Shown piece by piece: positions 18,161 to 27,100 of a stretch of 64,000 nt of DNA; positions within the stretch are counted from its first letter, which is position 1; every line of letters begins with the position of its first letter. The translations under genes and the position numbers were made by a program. The notes beneath the pieces are model-generated. The model was not told the DNA's origin, did not search any database, and worked only from the letters and a program-made list of their open reading frames with translations. Source of the DNA: Sinanaerobacter chloroacetimidivorans (lineage in GTDB: Bacteria > Bacillota > Clostridia > Peptostreptococcales > Anaerovoracaceae); contig NZ_JAGSND010000002.1 in NCBI RefSeq assembly GCF_018128545.1, positions 62,001 through 126,000 of the forward strand. The letters run 5' to 3'.

Positions 18161-19438
18161 TTACCTCCTTCCATAGACCATGACGGTGCTGACCATTGCG
18201 TATCCATGGGTATGGATCACTGATATATCCGGGATCTTCTTGATTTGTCTTTCCCCGCATAATCCCCGCATCTGCTTCACAGCTTCATAGGTATCGGCTC
18301 CTGCACTGGCAGCCCAGGCATGCCCGAAAGCGTGGCGGCCTCCATGTGTGCTCATCGGACGGTCGCCATCGAACCGTAATCTCCCTGCTTCTGCGTATTT
18401 CAGACCTTCCCCTTTTGGCAGATATCCGCATAATTCCGCGGTGCAAATACTGGAAATGTGAGAACAGTCATGAACATGGAGGTAATCGATGTCCGCAGCC
18501 GTAATTCCTGACATATCAAAGGCTTTCTCAAAGGACAAGGTATCATAATGCATATAAGTGGGATCTTCTTCATACCATGGCAGGTCACTGATGGTAACTC
18601 CCCAGCCCTTTACCTCGACAGGCAGGTTAGGCGCATTCCCGATGCCCTCTTCACTGCTGATTACGATAGCGGAAGCACCGTCCGCTGCGGAAACAGCGCT
18701 CCTGAGTCTTGAAGGCCAGGCCAGGAAAGGATTATAATTGGATAACCAGAAGGCGTAGGGATCATCAAATCCGAAGCGCTTCGCTTCGTCTTCCAACGTC
18801 TCCTGAATGATCGCCTTTCTATTCATGGATCCATGAAGTCTCCTTGTTCTGCAGAGCTCATACATACCCTTTTCGAATTCTTCAATGGTGTATCCGTATT
18901 TTTTGCAGTAAGCCTGTGCAATGATACCGTTATAGCTGGGGAAAATATCATACCCCTGAGGGACTGAATATGCCTGGTTTACGCAATAGTCCGTCCAGAG
19001 CCACATTTCTTCCGTAGGGATTGTCTCCCTGTCGAAGGGGCTCAGCTTTTTCGGCTGGCTTAATGTTGATTCCAGGCCGACGACGAGGACCTTTCTGTAC
19101 ACCCCGGATGCGATTCCCATAGCCCCTAAGGTGATGCCGATATTTGTCGTAGAGCAGGCCCCGTCAAAATGAACCCCTGCCTTGAACTGCATTCCTGTCC
19201 ACTTGGCGATCTGGCTATAGGTGGCAGGCAAGGTTGAAGTATGCATTGTGACGTTTCCTACAAAGATTGCATCAATTTCTCCCGGATCAGTTCCGGAATC
19301 TTCCAATGCCTCTTTTACCGCTTCCGCGGCCATTTCCTGAAGAGTCAATCCTTTGATTTCAGGTGTTTCCAATAGATTTCCAAATCTGGTACATCCGACT
19401 CCTAAAATGTACACCGGTTCTTTGAGTTTGTTTTTCAT
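18161..19438 (-). CDS. Thiolase-like enzyme (SCP-x/archaeal type)
   Basis: This 425-aa protein starts at 19438 behind GAGGAGGAAGAGG. The N-terminal half has the nucleophile context FDGACSTTNIG (Cys about 90). The C-terminal half has LHVHDCSHISSI and STHGGRHAFGHAWAASAGA. The usual second catalytic Cys region (CxGGG in classical thiolases, HNxGG in the SCP-x/archaeal type) reads HTHGYAM here, so chemistry may differ from simple thiolysis. With the DUF35 partner next to it, it probably forms or cleaves a carbon-carbon bond on an acyl-CoA or acyl-ACP. It heads an operon with the OB-fold protein, a carrier and phosphotransacetylase. An AraC-family regulator is divergent. Confidence 0.85.
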   Translation of the reverse strand: MKNKLKEPVYILGVGCTRFGNLLETPEIKGLTLQEMAAEAVKEALEDSGTDPGEIDAIFVGNVTMHTSTLPATYSQIAKWTGMQFKAGVHFDGACSTTNIGITLGAMGIASGVYRKVLVVGLESTLSQPKKLSPFDRETIPTEEMWLWTDYCVNQAYSVPQGYDIFPSYNGIIAQAYCKKYGYTIEEFEKGMYELCRTRRLHGSMNRKAIIQETLEDEAKRFGFDDPYAFWLSNYNPFLAWPSRLRSAVSAADGASAIVISSEEGIGNAPNLPVEVKGWGVTISDLPWYEEDPTYMHYDTLSFEKAFDMSGITAADIDYLHVHDCSHISSICTAELCGYLPKGEGLKYAEAGRLRFDGDRPMSTHGGRHAFGHAWAASAGADTYEAVKQMRGLCGERQIKKIPDISVIHTHGYAMVSTVMVYGRR

Positions 19439-19649
19439 CCTCTTCCTCCTCTCAATGGTTCGGTTCTCTACCCTGTTGGATTCATTCATTGACATTCCCA
19501 CAGTGTAATGATAGAATTTGCTTGCAACAGCCAAATTCTGATTTACTTAAATTTTAACTTCATGAAATATACATATCTTGTCTGTCAGAGAAGTATTTTT
19601 ATAATGAAAGGGAACTATTTCCTATTTTTAAAAGACAGGAGGATACCCA

Positions 19650-20621
19650 ATGAGATTTGAATCAAAAGAACTTTGGCAGGAATGGAATTCTTTGGAATAT
19701 GCGCCTCAAGATCAGTTTGAAGCCTGGTGTTCAGCTTTGAGTGATTCCCATCTGAAATGGGCGCTGAATAATTCATCCCCCGCACAATTTTACGGTAAAA
19801 TAAAAATGCGTCATCTAGGAGGTATCCGGCTGTTATGCTGCGACTGCGAGCCCTGTTACGGAAAGCGTACCTCAAGAGAAGTCAATCTGAGTGACGGTGA
19901 ATACTATGGCCTGCTATACATATACGATGGTGCGGAAGTGGTTTTTCACGAAGGTCAGGCGGTTGAGCTGAAAAAAGACAGTTTTATGATCTGGGATTCT
20001 ACTAAGCCAATTGAATTCAAGCTATTTTCAGCCACGAAAAAAGTCACCCTTCTGGTTCCGCAGGATCGAATGAGAACACAATTGCCCCAAGTGGATGACT
20101 ATCTGGGTAAGCATATTGATTTCAGCCGTGGTTTACATGCCGTAGCTGCGTCTCATATTGCAGCATTGGGAAACGAAGTCAATGCCATCGACAAACGATT
20201 AGGGGATTCCGCAATTGACCTGACCCTTGAGCTCATCACAACCTGTTTGCAAACCAACTATACCTCTCGGCCAATGACGAAAGTCAGACAGGATCTTTTC
20301 GATGATATCGTCAAATATATTCAAAAGAATTTAGATCAGCATGACTTAGGTCCATCCTCTATTTCCGGTACCTTTCATATTTCCACACGGTATCTGCATT
20401 TGCTCTTTGCGGAAAAAGGGTTGTCTGTCAGCCACCTCATAATGGATAAAAGGCTGGAACAATGCCGCAGGCAATTGATTCACTTAAATGCCTATAAGGA
20501 TAGCATAACAAAAATAGCCTTCCAATGGGGATTTAATGACTCTGCTCATTTCAGCAAGGTTTTTAAAAAGAAATATGGGATTACACCCAGAGAGTATCAG
20601 AACAGGCACTTGAATAACTGA
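19650..20621 (+). CDS. AraC-family transcriptional regulator
   Basis: This 323-aa protein has an N-terminal cupin-like ligand domain of the AraC-binding-like type (about 40-200; REVNLSDGEYYGLLYIYDGA) and a C-terminal pair of HTH motifs (about 225-320; ISTRYLHLLFAEKGLS, ITKIAFQWGFNDSAHFSKVF, KKYGITPREY). The ATG follows ACAGGAGGATACCCA. It is divergent from the thiolase/OB-fold/ACP/pta operon, with about 210 bp between the starts, so it is the likely activator of that operon. The inducer is unknown; the domain type is shared with FeaR-like regulators of amine or aromatic catabolism. Confidence 0.88.
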   Translation: MRFESKELWQEWNSLEYAPQDQFEAWCSALSDSHLKWALNNSSPAQFYGKIKMRHLGGIRLLCCDCEPCYGKRTSREVNLSDGEYYGLLYIYDGAEVVFHEGQAVELKKDSFMIWDSTKPIEFKLFSATKKVTLLVPQDRMRTQLPQVDDYLGKHIDFSRGLHAVAASHIAALGNEVNAIDKRLGDSAIDLTLELITTCLQTNYTSRPMTKVRQDLFDDIVKYIQKNLDQHDLGPSSISGTFHISTRYLHLLFAEKGLSVSHLIMDKRLEQCRRQLIHLNAYKDSITKIAFQWGFNDSAHFSKVFKKKYGITPREYQNRHLNN

Positions 20622-20636
20622 ACCCGGCCAAAAATA

Positions 20637-20666
20637 AAAGCGATCCTTTTCGCGGGATCGCTTTTT
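20637..20666. terminator. Bidirectional terminator
   Basis: AAAGCGATCC and GGATCGCTTT flank a short loop, with T-runs in both directions. It serves the AraC gene and the convergent hemerythrin gene. Confidence 0.85.
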
Positions 20667-20673
20667 CTATAAA

Positions 20674-21225
20674 TCAGACCTTTGCCTCAAAGGCAGCAAC
20701 CATATCAATGTACTTTTTCTGTAAATCTCTATCTGCCGCCGCCTGTTCAAATTCAGCGCATTTCTGATTGAGTTCCTCTAGGTTTTCCTTTGATATATTG
20801 TTTTGGGCGTACCGGAAAACGACGTTGTCCTCTTTGTCAATATGCCTGTACAGCAAATGCGTATAGGAGATTGCATTTGCTATGACATCAAGCCGGGCCT
20901 CATCCTCTCCGCCCATCACCCGTTTTACAGCGGATTCCAAATCCTGCATATAGAGTCTTCCCAAATCATGTTCAACCAGCATGCCATGCTTCACCAGTTT
21001 CTCAGCCGGTGTTCCCAGTTCTTCTATCATTTTGTCAAACAAGAGGATCTCTTCTTTGCCATGATGATGCTTATCAGCATAGTTTCTTACAAAATCAATA
21101 AAAGAAAAAAAATCTTCATACTGAACATCTTCGTTTTTTATGATCTTGTAGCAATATTTCCGGATGATTACCAGCATTCTCTTAATATACTTATGCTCGT
21201 CTGTCATTAATTCCAAACAGTTCAT
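20674..21225 (-). CDS. Hemerythrin-domain protein
   Basis: This 183-aa helical bundle has di-iron ligand motifs: DEHKYI (about 9-14), DKHHHGKEE (about 52-60), KHGMLVEHDLGR (about 79-90) and HIDKEDNVVF (about 127-136). Such cytoplasmic hemerythrins bind O2 or NO, or release iron for cluster repair (YtfE/ScdA type). It is the last gene of a three-gene unit with a DUF1858 redox-disulfide protein and a 208-aa unknown. In ScdA/RIC proteins a small Cys domain is fused in front of hemerythrin; here it is separate. The ribosome site is AAGGAGAAGG. Confidence 0.88.
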   Translation of the reverse strand: MNCLELMTDEHKYIKRMLVIIRKYCYKIIKNEDVQYEDFFSFIDFVRNYADKHHHGKEEILLFDKMIEELGTPAEKLVKHGMLVEHDLGRLYMQDLESAVKRVMGGEDEARLDVIANAISYTHLLYRHIDKEDNVVFRYAQNNISKENLEELNQKCAEFEQAAADRDLQKKYIDMVAAFEAKV

Positions 21226-21239
21226 GATTTCCTTCTCCT

Positions 21240-21866
21240 TTATGATTTTACAATCCTATGTTCACCATCCGTCTTTTCATAGGTGAATTCCGGGTTTAAT
21301 TTTTTTATAAAAGCTTCTGCCCATGCTTCTCTGAGATCATAGAAATGGTTCACATCTCCTTTTACCTCATCCCAGTACGGAGTGTGTATGCATGTATTGG
21401 TCTTCCAGACATATTCATTGCTGTCTTCGAATATGGCTTCATTTACCCTGTCACAGGGCATTCCCTCGAGGACAAAATCATTGAAAGCCTGGTACATCCC
21501 TTCCGGGGAATCAGGCTGAGATCCATACTCCAAGGCTGCAGCCTCCCCTTGTTTCTTATAGATTTCAAGGAGATCCTTCTTAAAGTCTGGGTCTTCTGCC
21601 AGGGTTAAGGTTATCAGGGCTGCCTGCCGCAGTTCGGCGCTTTTGATTCGCTCCTGAAGCCATCCATGAATATTTGATGTATCGATGACCTCTTCCAGCG
21701 GCTTTTCTTCTGTGGGTGCTCCATACTTCTCAATCCCTTGTCTTACCCAGTCTTCTGCCGGGAGATTGTGATCCTCCGCCCATCGGACGATTTCTTCTTC
21801 TGTTTTTTCTGACCAAATAATCTTATGATACAGCCAATAATGAATTTTTCCTAAAAACAGGCTCAT
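21240..21866 (-). CDS. Unknown protein, 208 aa, in the hemerythrin operon
   Basis: I do not recognise a family with confidence. The protein is soluble and acidic, with several Trp residues. Conserved-looking features are GMPCDRVNEAIF and NTCIHTPYWDEVKGD, two Cys that could bind metal or act in redox. It lies 12 bp after the DUF1858 gene and 14 bp before the hemerythrin gene, so the three are surely co-transcribed. A part in iron-centre protection or repair is inferred from position only. Confidence 0.7.
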   Translation of the reverse strand: MSLFLGKIHYWLYHKIIWSEKTEEEIVRWAEDHNLPAEDWVRQGIEKYGAPTEEKPLEEVIDTSNIHGWLQERIKSAELRQAALITLTLAEDPDFKKDLLEIYKKQGEAAALEYGSQPDSPEGMYQAFNDFVLEGMPCDRVNEAIFEDSNEYVWKTNTCIHTPYWDEVKGDVNHFYDLREAWAEAFIKKLNPEFTYEKTDGEHRIVKS

Positions 21867-21878
21867 CTACCTATCCTC

Positions 21879-22073
21879 TCATTTCGATATTGCTTTATTT
21901 ACTTTATCTACCAGTTGATTGATGTCAATTCCATGAATCATTGCCGCTTCCTCCAGGGTTTCAGCCTGAGCGGAAGGACATCCAACGCATCCCATACCAA
22001 ATTCCATGAGAATTGGAATCGCTTCCGGATGCTTTCTAACCAGATCGCCTATAGTCGTATCTTTTGTTATCAT
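21879..22073 (-). CDS. DUF1858 redox-disulfide domain protein, 64 aa
   Basis: The product ([20 protein letters not shown]...) has the family's helical layout and a GCVGCP motif giving a CxxC pair. Stand-alone DUF1858 proteins are found beside hybrid-cluster and hemerythrin genes and are thought to take part in nitrosative or iron-centre stress. The ribosome site is AGGAGGAAAATAAA. It is the first gene of the operon leading to the hemerythrin protein. Confidence 0.85.
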   Translation of the reverse strand: MITKDTTIGDLVRKHPEAIPILMEFGMGCVGCPSAQAETLEEAAMIHGIDINQLVDKVNKAISK

Positions 22074-22224
22074 TTTATTTTCCTCCTGAGTATTTCTTTG
22101 TTTTATTTTCGCTTCCTGTCAATTTTCAACTTTTGAAACGATATCTGATTGATAGTATTTGCAGCTTTTCTCTCATCATGCAAAAAAGAAAAACGGAGAA
22201 ACGCTCAATGAAACGCAACCAAAA

Positions 22225-22261
22225 CCTCCCGGCTATGTGTTTATTTCACATAACCGGGAGG
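22225..22261 (-). terminator. Terminator of the Cache-PAS chemoreceptor gene
   Basis: CCTCCCGGCTATGTG and CACATAACCGGGAGG form a 15-bp stem with one mismatch (C-A) and A/T tracts on both sides, just past the chemoreceptor stop. Confidence 0.88.
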
Positions 22262-22291
22262 CTTTTAACGGTTCAGAAAATGATTCTTCCT

Positions 22292-25200
22292 TTAGTACTT
22301 GCTGAATTCGTCAGTCCCAAGCATGATTTGGTGGGCACCGGAATTTGGCTGGGGCAGCATATGGCTGTGATTGTTTTTTCTCAGCTTAAATCTTCCTACC
22401 ATGCCCTTCAGGATCTCTGCCTGGCCGGATAGCTGCTCACTTGCCGCTGCACTTTCTTCAGCCGTAGCCGAGTTGTTTTGAACAACCTGAGATACCTGCT
22501 CAATTCCCTTATTGACCTGGGCGATACCCGTTGCCTGCTCATTCGATGCAGTGGCGATGTTTCCTACCAGGTTGGCGGCCTTTTCAATACCGATCACGAT
22601 ATCATTCAAAGCTGCTGCCGTATCATTGGCGATCCTTGTTCCTGTTTGTACCTTGTTAATAGAGCCCTCTATCAATACCGTGGTTTCCTTTGCCGCATCT
22701 GCGCTTCTGGCTGCCAGGTTTCTGACTTCTTCTGCTACCACCGCAAAGCCTTTGCCATGCTGCCCGGCTCTGGCTGCCTCTACCGCCGCATTCAGTGCAA
22801 GGATGTTGGTCTGAAATGCAATATCATCAATGACTTTAATGATTCTTGAAATATTCGTTGAAGATTCATTGATTTCTATCATGGAATTCAGCATTCCCTT
22901 CATTTGTTCATTGCCTTTTTCGGCATTCTCTCTGGCGTCTGTAGCCAATTCATTGGCTTCATTGGCATTCATTGCATTCTGTTTCGTTTGCGTTGCGATT
23001 TCCGCTATGGATGCCGTCAGCTGCTGTATCGCACTCGCCTGTTCGGTGGAACCCTGGGAGAGTGTCTGGCTTCCAAGGGATACTTGAACGGAGCCTGAGG
23101 AAACCTGCTGTGCCGCCTCGTTGAGTTCTCCCATTACTTGATTTAATGATTCAACGATATTGTTCAGAGAGTTTTTAATTTCAACAAAGTCTCCTTTATA
23201 GTCTGCCGTAATGGCGATATTCAGGTTCCCGTTTCCGATTTCTGAAAGAACATTAGAGATCTCGCTTACATAGCTCAATATATTTTTTACGGTATCGTTT
23301 AGCGCATCCTTGATCTCCGCATGGTCACCCTTATAATTGCCGTCCATGGTTACATGAAGATTGCCTTTTGCAATTTCCTTCAGCACGGCCGAAGCCTCTT
23401 CAACAGGGGCGATGACTGCGTCCAGAGTCTTATTGAAACCTTCCATAATCCTTGCGAATTCACCACCGTGTCTGCCGACATCAGCCCTGTTCTTCAGATT
23501 TCCTTCTACTGCTGCAGTGGTCATCATTGCAGCATCATCAATGAGCGAACCCACCGCTTTTTTTACTTCTGCAATACTCTGCCCAATGGCTTTAAATTGC
23601 TCACCGACTTCTGTCGTATACTCATCGGCAGCTTCTATGTTGAGATCGAAATCAAGGTTACCGCTTGACAACAGCTTTAAATTCTTTTCAAGTCTATGTA
23701 CTTCATTCCTGGTATAGTTTCCAACTCTTATGATCGGTGTTAAATCTGTCACAACCTCCACAAATCCGATCTTTTCGCCTCTTCGGTCTTTCAGATAAGC
23801 GGTATCCTGCTTATTGCTCTTTCCGCACCATTCGAAGAAGCTTTCCGTCTTTCCTTCATCCACAAGCTGACGGATACCGCAACCCTTCGTGTTGCAGATA
23901 TTTGCTCCGGCATTACAGCAATCCATTCCATAGGCCGACTCACGATTCTTGATAACGCCTTGTTGGATCATAAGCTTTTCAAAGGCTTTGTTCAGGTATG
24001 TCCATTTCATATTGGCATCTGTAACATGTATCGGGAAAGGTATCGCATCGATAATGGCCATATACCAGACGGCTTTATCGGCAACCACATCCAGCGTATC
24101 ATTAATGCCCTGGATCGCCTTTTTAAAGTCCCCCTGATGCTTCTCCAGATCTGCCCTTTTCAGGAAGTCGCCGTTAATAGCCGCTTCTGACAGCATTTTG
24201 GTATCCGCAACCAGTTCTCCTATAGCATCCATACAGGTATTGAGACTGATCTTTATTTCATTAAAATCACCTTTGTACTCTTCCGTAATTCTGGGAGGGA
24301 TATCTCCCTTGCTGATTCTGTTTACATATTCTGCTGTAATATTGATTGGGGCCGTAAAAGCATCGGCTAATCCGTTGATACCGGTCAGCAGCTCTTTCCA
24401 GGTTCCTGAATATAAATCGGCTTTTCCTCTAGTGTCCAGCTTCCCTTCCGTAATTGCATGAATAAGGCTCTTAATCTCGCTGTTCAAGCTTCGGAGGGTT
24501 TCCGTGGTTTTGATCAGTGCAGGTGTTATTTCATCTTTATCATCTACGGCCTTTAGATTTGCACTGACATCCCCTTGAGAGATTTTGTTTAAGGTACCTA
24601 TTAAATCTGACTGCAGCTTGTCTGCGAACGCATTCATAATTTCTGCCATATGCCCGATCTCATCATGTGAATCTACGGATAAGCGCTCTTTATAATGACC
24701 TTTCCCCATTTCTTCAATCATGTAAACGACCTTTTTCAGCGGATTCACGATTCTTCTTGAAACCATATAAAGGACCACGATAATAATGATAAGTGCCAGA
24801 CCAAAAATACCTAAAATAGTAATCCTTACAGCATCGTAGGTACCGCCGAATTCTTTATCCGGTAATCCGGACGCAACTACCCAGCCCGTGTTTCCAACGG
24901 GGGACACATAACCATGAATTTTTTCCTTCCCCATTGTATAGGTGATATCACCTTTTGTTTTCTTTAAAAATGCATCTTCTATGTTTTCCGACAGATCCGC
25001 ATCAGCGACATTCTGATTTATGAGTTCTTCATTGGGATGGTAATAAATCTGACCGCTTCCGGTAGTTAAAATAAAGAATCCTGTTTTGCCGATAGTCTGT
25101 TCCTTTAGCATTGCTCTAATGGGATCAATGGATACATCAATACAGGCCGCACCGATTATTTCCTGGGTTCCTTTCTTAAATACCGGAGCTACAACACTGA

Positions 25201-25714
25201 CGATAATGCTCTTTGTTACGGTATCTTCATAAGGCTCTGTAATAAAAACTGATTTTTTTTCTACGAGATCCTTGTACCATGATCTTTCCGTAATTTGATA
25301 GTCTGCTCCTGACACATAGCCGTCTGATTGTGTAAATTGGCTTGAATCAACATCTGCAATCCAGGAAACCATAATCTCATCATCATTCGTTGCTTTTACA
25401 TTATCCAGGGTTTTTTTCACCTGGGGAAACCCCTCAACAGAAGTGATCACCATGCCAGGCGCAGTCCTCAAAAGGAGATCTTCTATCTGACTGTTGGCAG
25501 CCATTTGATTGGCTATCTCCAAATATTTCGTAAAAAGAATCTCTATTTCGTTTGCGGTTGAATGCGATCTGGCTGATAATTCATTGGTGGTTAATTTCGA
25601 TACGGAATGATTCACCGAATTTAGTGTGATGAATGCGGTAATACAAAATGCAAGTGCAATAGGGATTCCGATAAAAACAAGAATCTTCTTCATAAGGCTT
25701 ATATTTTTTAACAT
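22292..25714 (-). CDS. Methyl-accepting chemotaxis protein with Cache sensor, poly-HAMP and Cys-rich PAS
   Basis: This 1140-aa chemoreceptor has a membrane segment (about 8-30), an extracellular double-Cache sensor (about 35-285; GYVSGADYQITERSWYKDL, GAACIDVSIDPI), a second membrane segment (about 298-320) and HAMP plus HAMP-like repeats. A PAS domain (about 550-650) carries a Cys cluster MDCCNAGANICNTKGCGI of the kind seen in anaerobe chemoreceptors. The methylation/signalling region has the tip [19 protein letters not shown]. It ends in FSKY. Cache domains often bind amino acids or organic acids, which would suit an amino-acid fermenter, but the ligand is not readable. The Cys-rich PAS may sense redox state. 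Confidence 0.93.
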   Translation of the reverse strand: MLKNISLMKKILVFIGIPIALAFCITAFITLNSVNHSVSKLTTNELSARSHSTANEIEILFTKYLEIANQMAANSQIEDLLLRTAPGMVITSVEGFPQVKKTLDNVKATNDDEIMVSWIADVDSSQFTQSDGYVSGADYQITERSWYKDLVEKKSVFITEPYEDTVTKSIIVSVVAPVFKKGTQEIIGAACIDVSIDPIRAMLKEQTIGKTGFFILTTGSGQIYYHPNEELINQNVADADLSENIEDAFLKKTKGDITYTMGKEKIHGYVSPVGNTGWVVASGLPDKEFGGTYDAVRITILGIFGLALIIIIVVLYMVSRRIVNPLKKVVYMIEEMGKGHYKERLSVDSHDEIGHMAEIMNAFADKLQSDLIGTLNKISQGDVSANLKAVDDKDEITPALIKTTETLRSLNSEIKSLIHAITEGKLDTRGKADLYSGTWKELLTGINGLADAFTAPINITAEYVNRISKGDIPPRITEEYKGDFNEIKISLNTCMDAIGELVADTKMLSEAAINGDFLKRADLEKHQGDFKKAIQGINDTLDVVADKAVWYMAIIDAIPFPIHVTDANMKWTYLNKAFEKLMIQQGVIKNRESAYGMDCCNAGANICNTKGCGIRQLVDEGKTESFFEWCGKSNKQDTAYLKDRRGEKIGFVEVVTDLTPIIRVGNYTRNEVHRLEKNLKLLSSGNLDFDLNIEAADEYTTEVGEQFKAIGQSIAEVKKAVGSLIDDAAMMTTAAVEGNLKNRADVGRHGGEFARIMEGFNKTLDAVIAPVEEASAVLKEIAKGNLHVTMDGNYKGDHAEIKDALNDTVKNILSYVSEISNVLSEIGNGNLNIAITADYKGDFVEIKNSLNNIVESLNQVMGELNEAAQQVSSGSVQVSLGSQTLSQGSTEQASAIQQLTASIAEIATQTKQNAMNANEANELATDARENAEKGNEQMKGMLNSMIEINESSTNISRIIKVIDDIAFQTNILALNAAVEAARAGQHGKGFAVVAEEVRNLAARSADAAKETTVLIEGSINKVQTGTRIANDTAAALNDIVIGIEKAANLVGNIATASNEQATGIAQVNKGIEQVSQVVQNNSATAEESAAASEQLSGQAEILKGMVGRFKLRKNNHSHMLPQPNSGAHQIMLGTDEFSKY

Positions 25715-25750
25715 TTTAGTCTTCCTTTCCGGTTATAAATTCCCTTTTCA

Positions 25751-25831
25751 TCAATTACGCTGGCCTTTGCAGCCTTTCCCCTTTTGATTTTTCTGCCCCC
25801 AAACTGATCCATTTACATTTTTTTTATACAA
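25751..25831 (-). CDS. Possible 26-aa leader peptide upstream of the chemoreceptor gene
   Basis: A TTG start at 25831 follows AAAGGAGGTGACCGA, an excellent ribosome site that no other gene explains. The short frame is basic (LYKKNVNGSVWGQKNQKGKG...) and ends in two tandem stops 36 bp before the chemoreceptor start. It may be a translated leader or a small protein; similar composition occurs in other small genes here. Confidence 0.35.
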   Translation of the reverse strand: MYKKNVNGSVWGQKNQKGKGCKGQRN

Positions 25832-25899
25832 TTCGGTCACCTCCTTTATGTTCTTCTTTAAATGCTACTTGTTACCCCTCCTTATGAGCTTGTAATTAA

Positions 25900-25925
25900 T
25901 TATCGAAATTTACATCTGTAACTTA
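25900..25925 (-). promoter_or_regulatory. Possible motility-sigma (SigD/sigma-28-like) promoter
   Basis: On minus, TAAG (25925-25922), 14 bp, TTCGATAA (25907-25900). It resembles TAAA-N15-GCCGATAA, the usual control of chemotaxis genes. The match is partial. Confidence 0.3.
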
Positions 25926-26035
25926 AGCAAATTAGCAGGAATTTTCACAGGTAATATTATCCAATATTTAAAATTGCTGTTTTCCTCATCGTGATAGTAC
26001 TGCAAAGAAAAGAACCCCGATAAGTGTTATAAAAC

Positions 26036-26075
26036 AAAAAACCTTCAAAAACAGAAAAATGTTTTTGAAGGTTTT
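26036..26075 (-). terminator. Terminator after the 44-aa gene
   Basis: AAACCTTCAAAAAC and GTTTTTGAAGGTTT form a long stem flanked by A/T tracts, about 30 bp past the small gene's stop. Confidence 0.8.
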
Positions 26076-26104
26076 GACTCTGAAAATGATAACCTTAATT
26101 CGAT

Positions 26105-26239
26105 TTACGACAATCCGATTTTGAAATTCTTTCTGATATCTCTTACATCCTCGTTTACATCTCGTAAATTATTAGTGCTGCTGCACTGAGTATTGTTTTT
26201 CCGACTATTTTTCAAGTCTTTGTTTTTCTTCTTACCCAT
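26105..26239 (-). CDS. Small Lys/Asn-rich protein, 44 aa
   Basis: The ATG at 26239 follows AGGAGGTGATAATAG. The product (MGKKKNKDLKNSRKNNTQCS...) is basic at the start, with a charged amphipathic end. It has its own terminator and strong ribosome site, so it is probably real. Unknown family; composition resembles other small proteins in this window. Confidence 0.6.
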   Translation of the reverse strand: MGKKKNKDLKNSRKNNTQCSSTNNLRDVNEDVRDIRKNFKIGLS

Positions 26240-26339
26240 CTATTATCACCTCCTGTAATAGTATTTGTCCTTTCAGATATACTATTACAATGATAATTTG
26301 GCATTTATGGATAGCAAATGCAAGATTCCCTGTTTACAC

Positions 26340-26864
26340 TTAAGTTAATTTCCGTTCTGCAACAATTTTTCCAATACCGGAAAATGTTTCTCCCAGACAA
26401 TTAAAAAGCAACATGTTTGCATATTGTTTGTCGTAATGATCTCTGATGTCTATTATAGAAGGAATGTAGACGGACAGTTCATAAAAAGGATTATTCACTG
26501 CGTCTTCAAATGGTAATGTCAATGCTTCCAAAATTTTATCTTCCATAACAGAAATACAGTCATTCAGCAATTCTGCTTCTTCCTTCGAAAAACTGTAATG
26601 AATCCTTTCATTCATTAATGAAAAAAGCTTTGCAGATACTTCTTTGTTATTTTCACCATACTTATTTAACAAAAAGTAGTTTACAAGGTCGATTCCGTAA
26701 ATCAGAAAGAAAGTAACAAATAGGGTCACATGGTAATCCCTGGCTATATTTTTTCTGAAAGCCTTATTATTTTCCTTCGCATAATACAAAATCGTTTCAA
26801 ACATATCCTCTGCAAAATCCTCGGTTCCGCCATTATTGTTATGTTTATTGTTATGTAATCCCAT
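26340..26864 (-). CDS. Unknown protein, 174 aa
   Basis: The ATG at 26864 (MGLHNNKHNNNGG) follows GGGGGATAAC; a longer start at 26876 lacks a site. After an Asn/His-rich N-terminus the protein is helical, with one hydrophobic stretch (VTLFVTFFLIYGIDLVNYFLL, about 46-66) that could be a membrane segment or buried helix. No family recognised. It stands alone between AT-rich intergenic stretches, next to another unknown gene. Confidence 0.6.
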   Translation of the reverse strand: MGLHNNKHNNNGGTEDFAEDMFETILYYAKENNKAFRKNIARDYHVTLFVTFFLIYGIDLVNYFLLNKYGENNKEVSAKLFSLMNERIHYSFSKEEAELLNDCISVMEDKILEALTLPFEDAVNNPFYELSVYIPSIIDIRDHYDKQYANMLLFNCLGETFSGIGKIVAERKLT

Positions 26865-27100
26865 GTTATCCCCCATTTTTTTAACATTTGCATAGTAAAT
26901 TACTCTATAAATCTAACATGATTTTATCTGATAGTCTAATATTATCGCTATTTTCCAATAATATCAACTTCTAATTTCAAATATTTTACACCAGAAGAAT
27001 AAAAATCAGAAAAAAATATTTTCTGTTAGATAGAAAAAAGTGGCTGACGCCACTTTTGCTTATCAAAAAACGAGTATTCGATTGCCCAGGAGGATATTGC

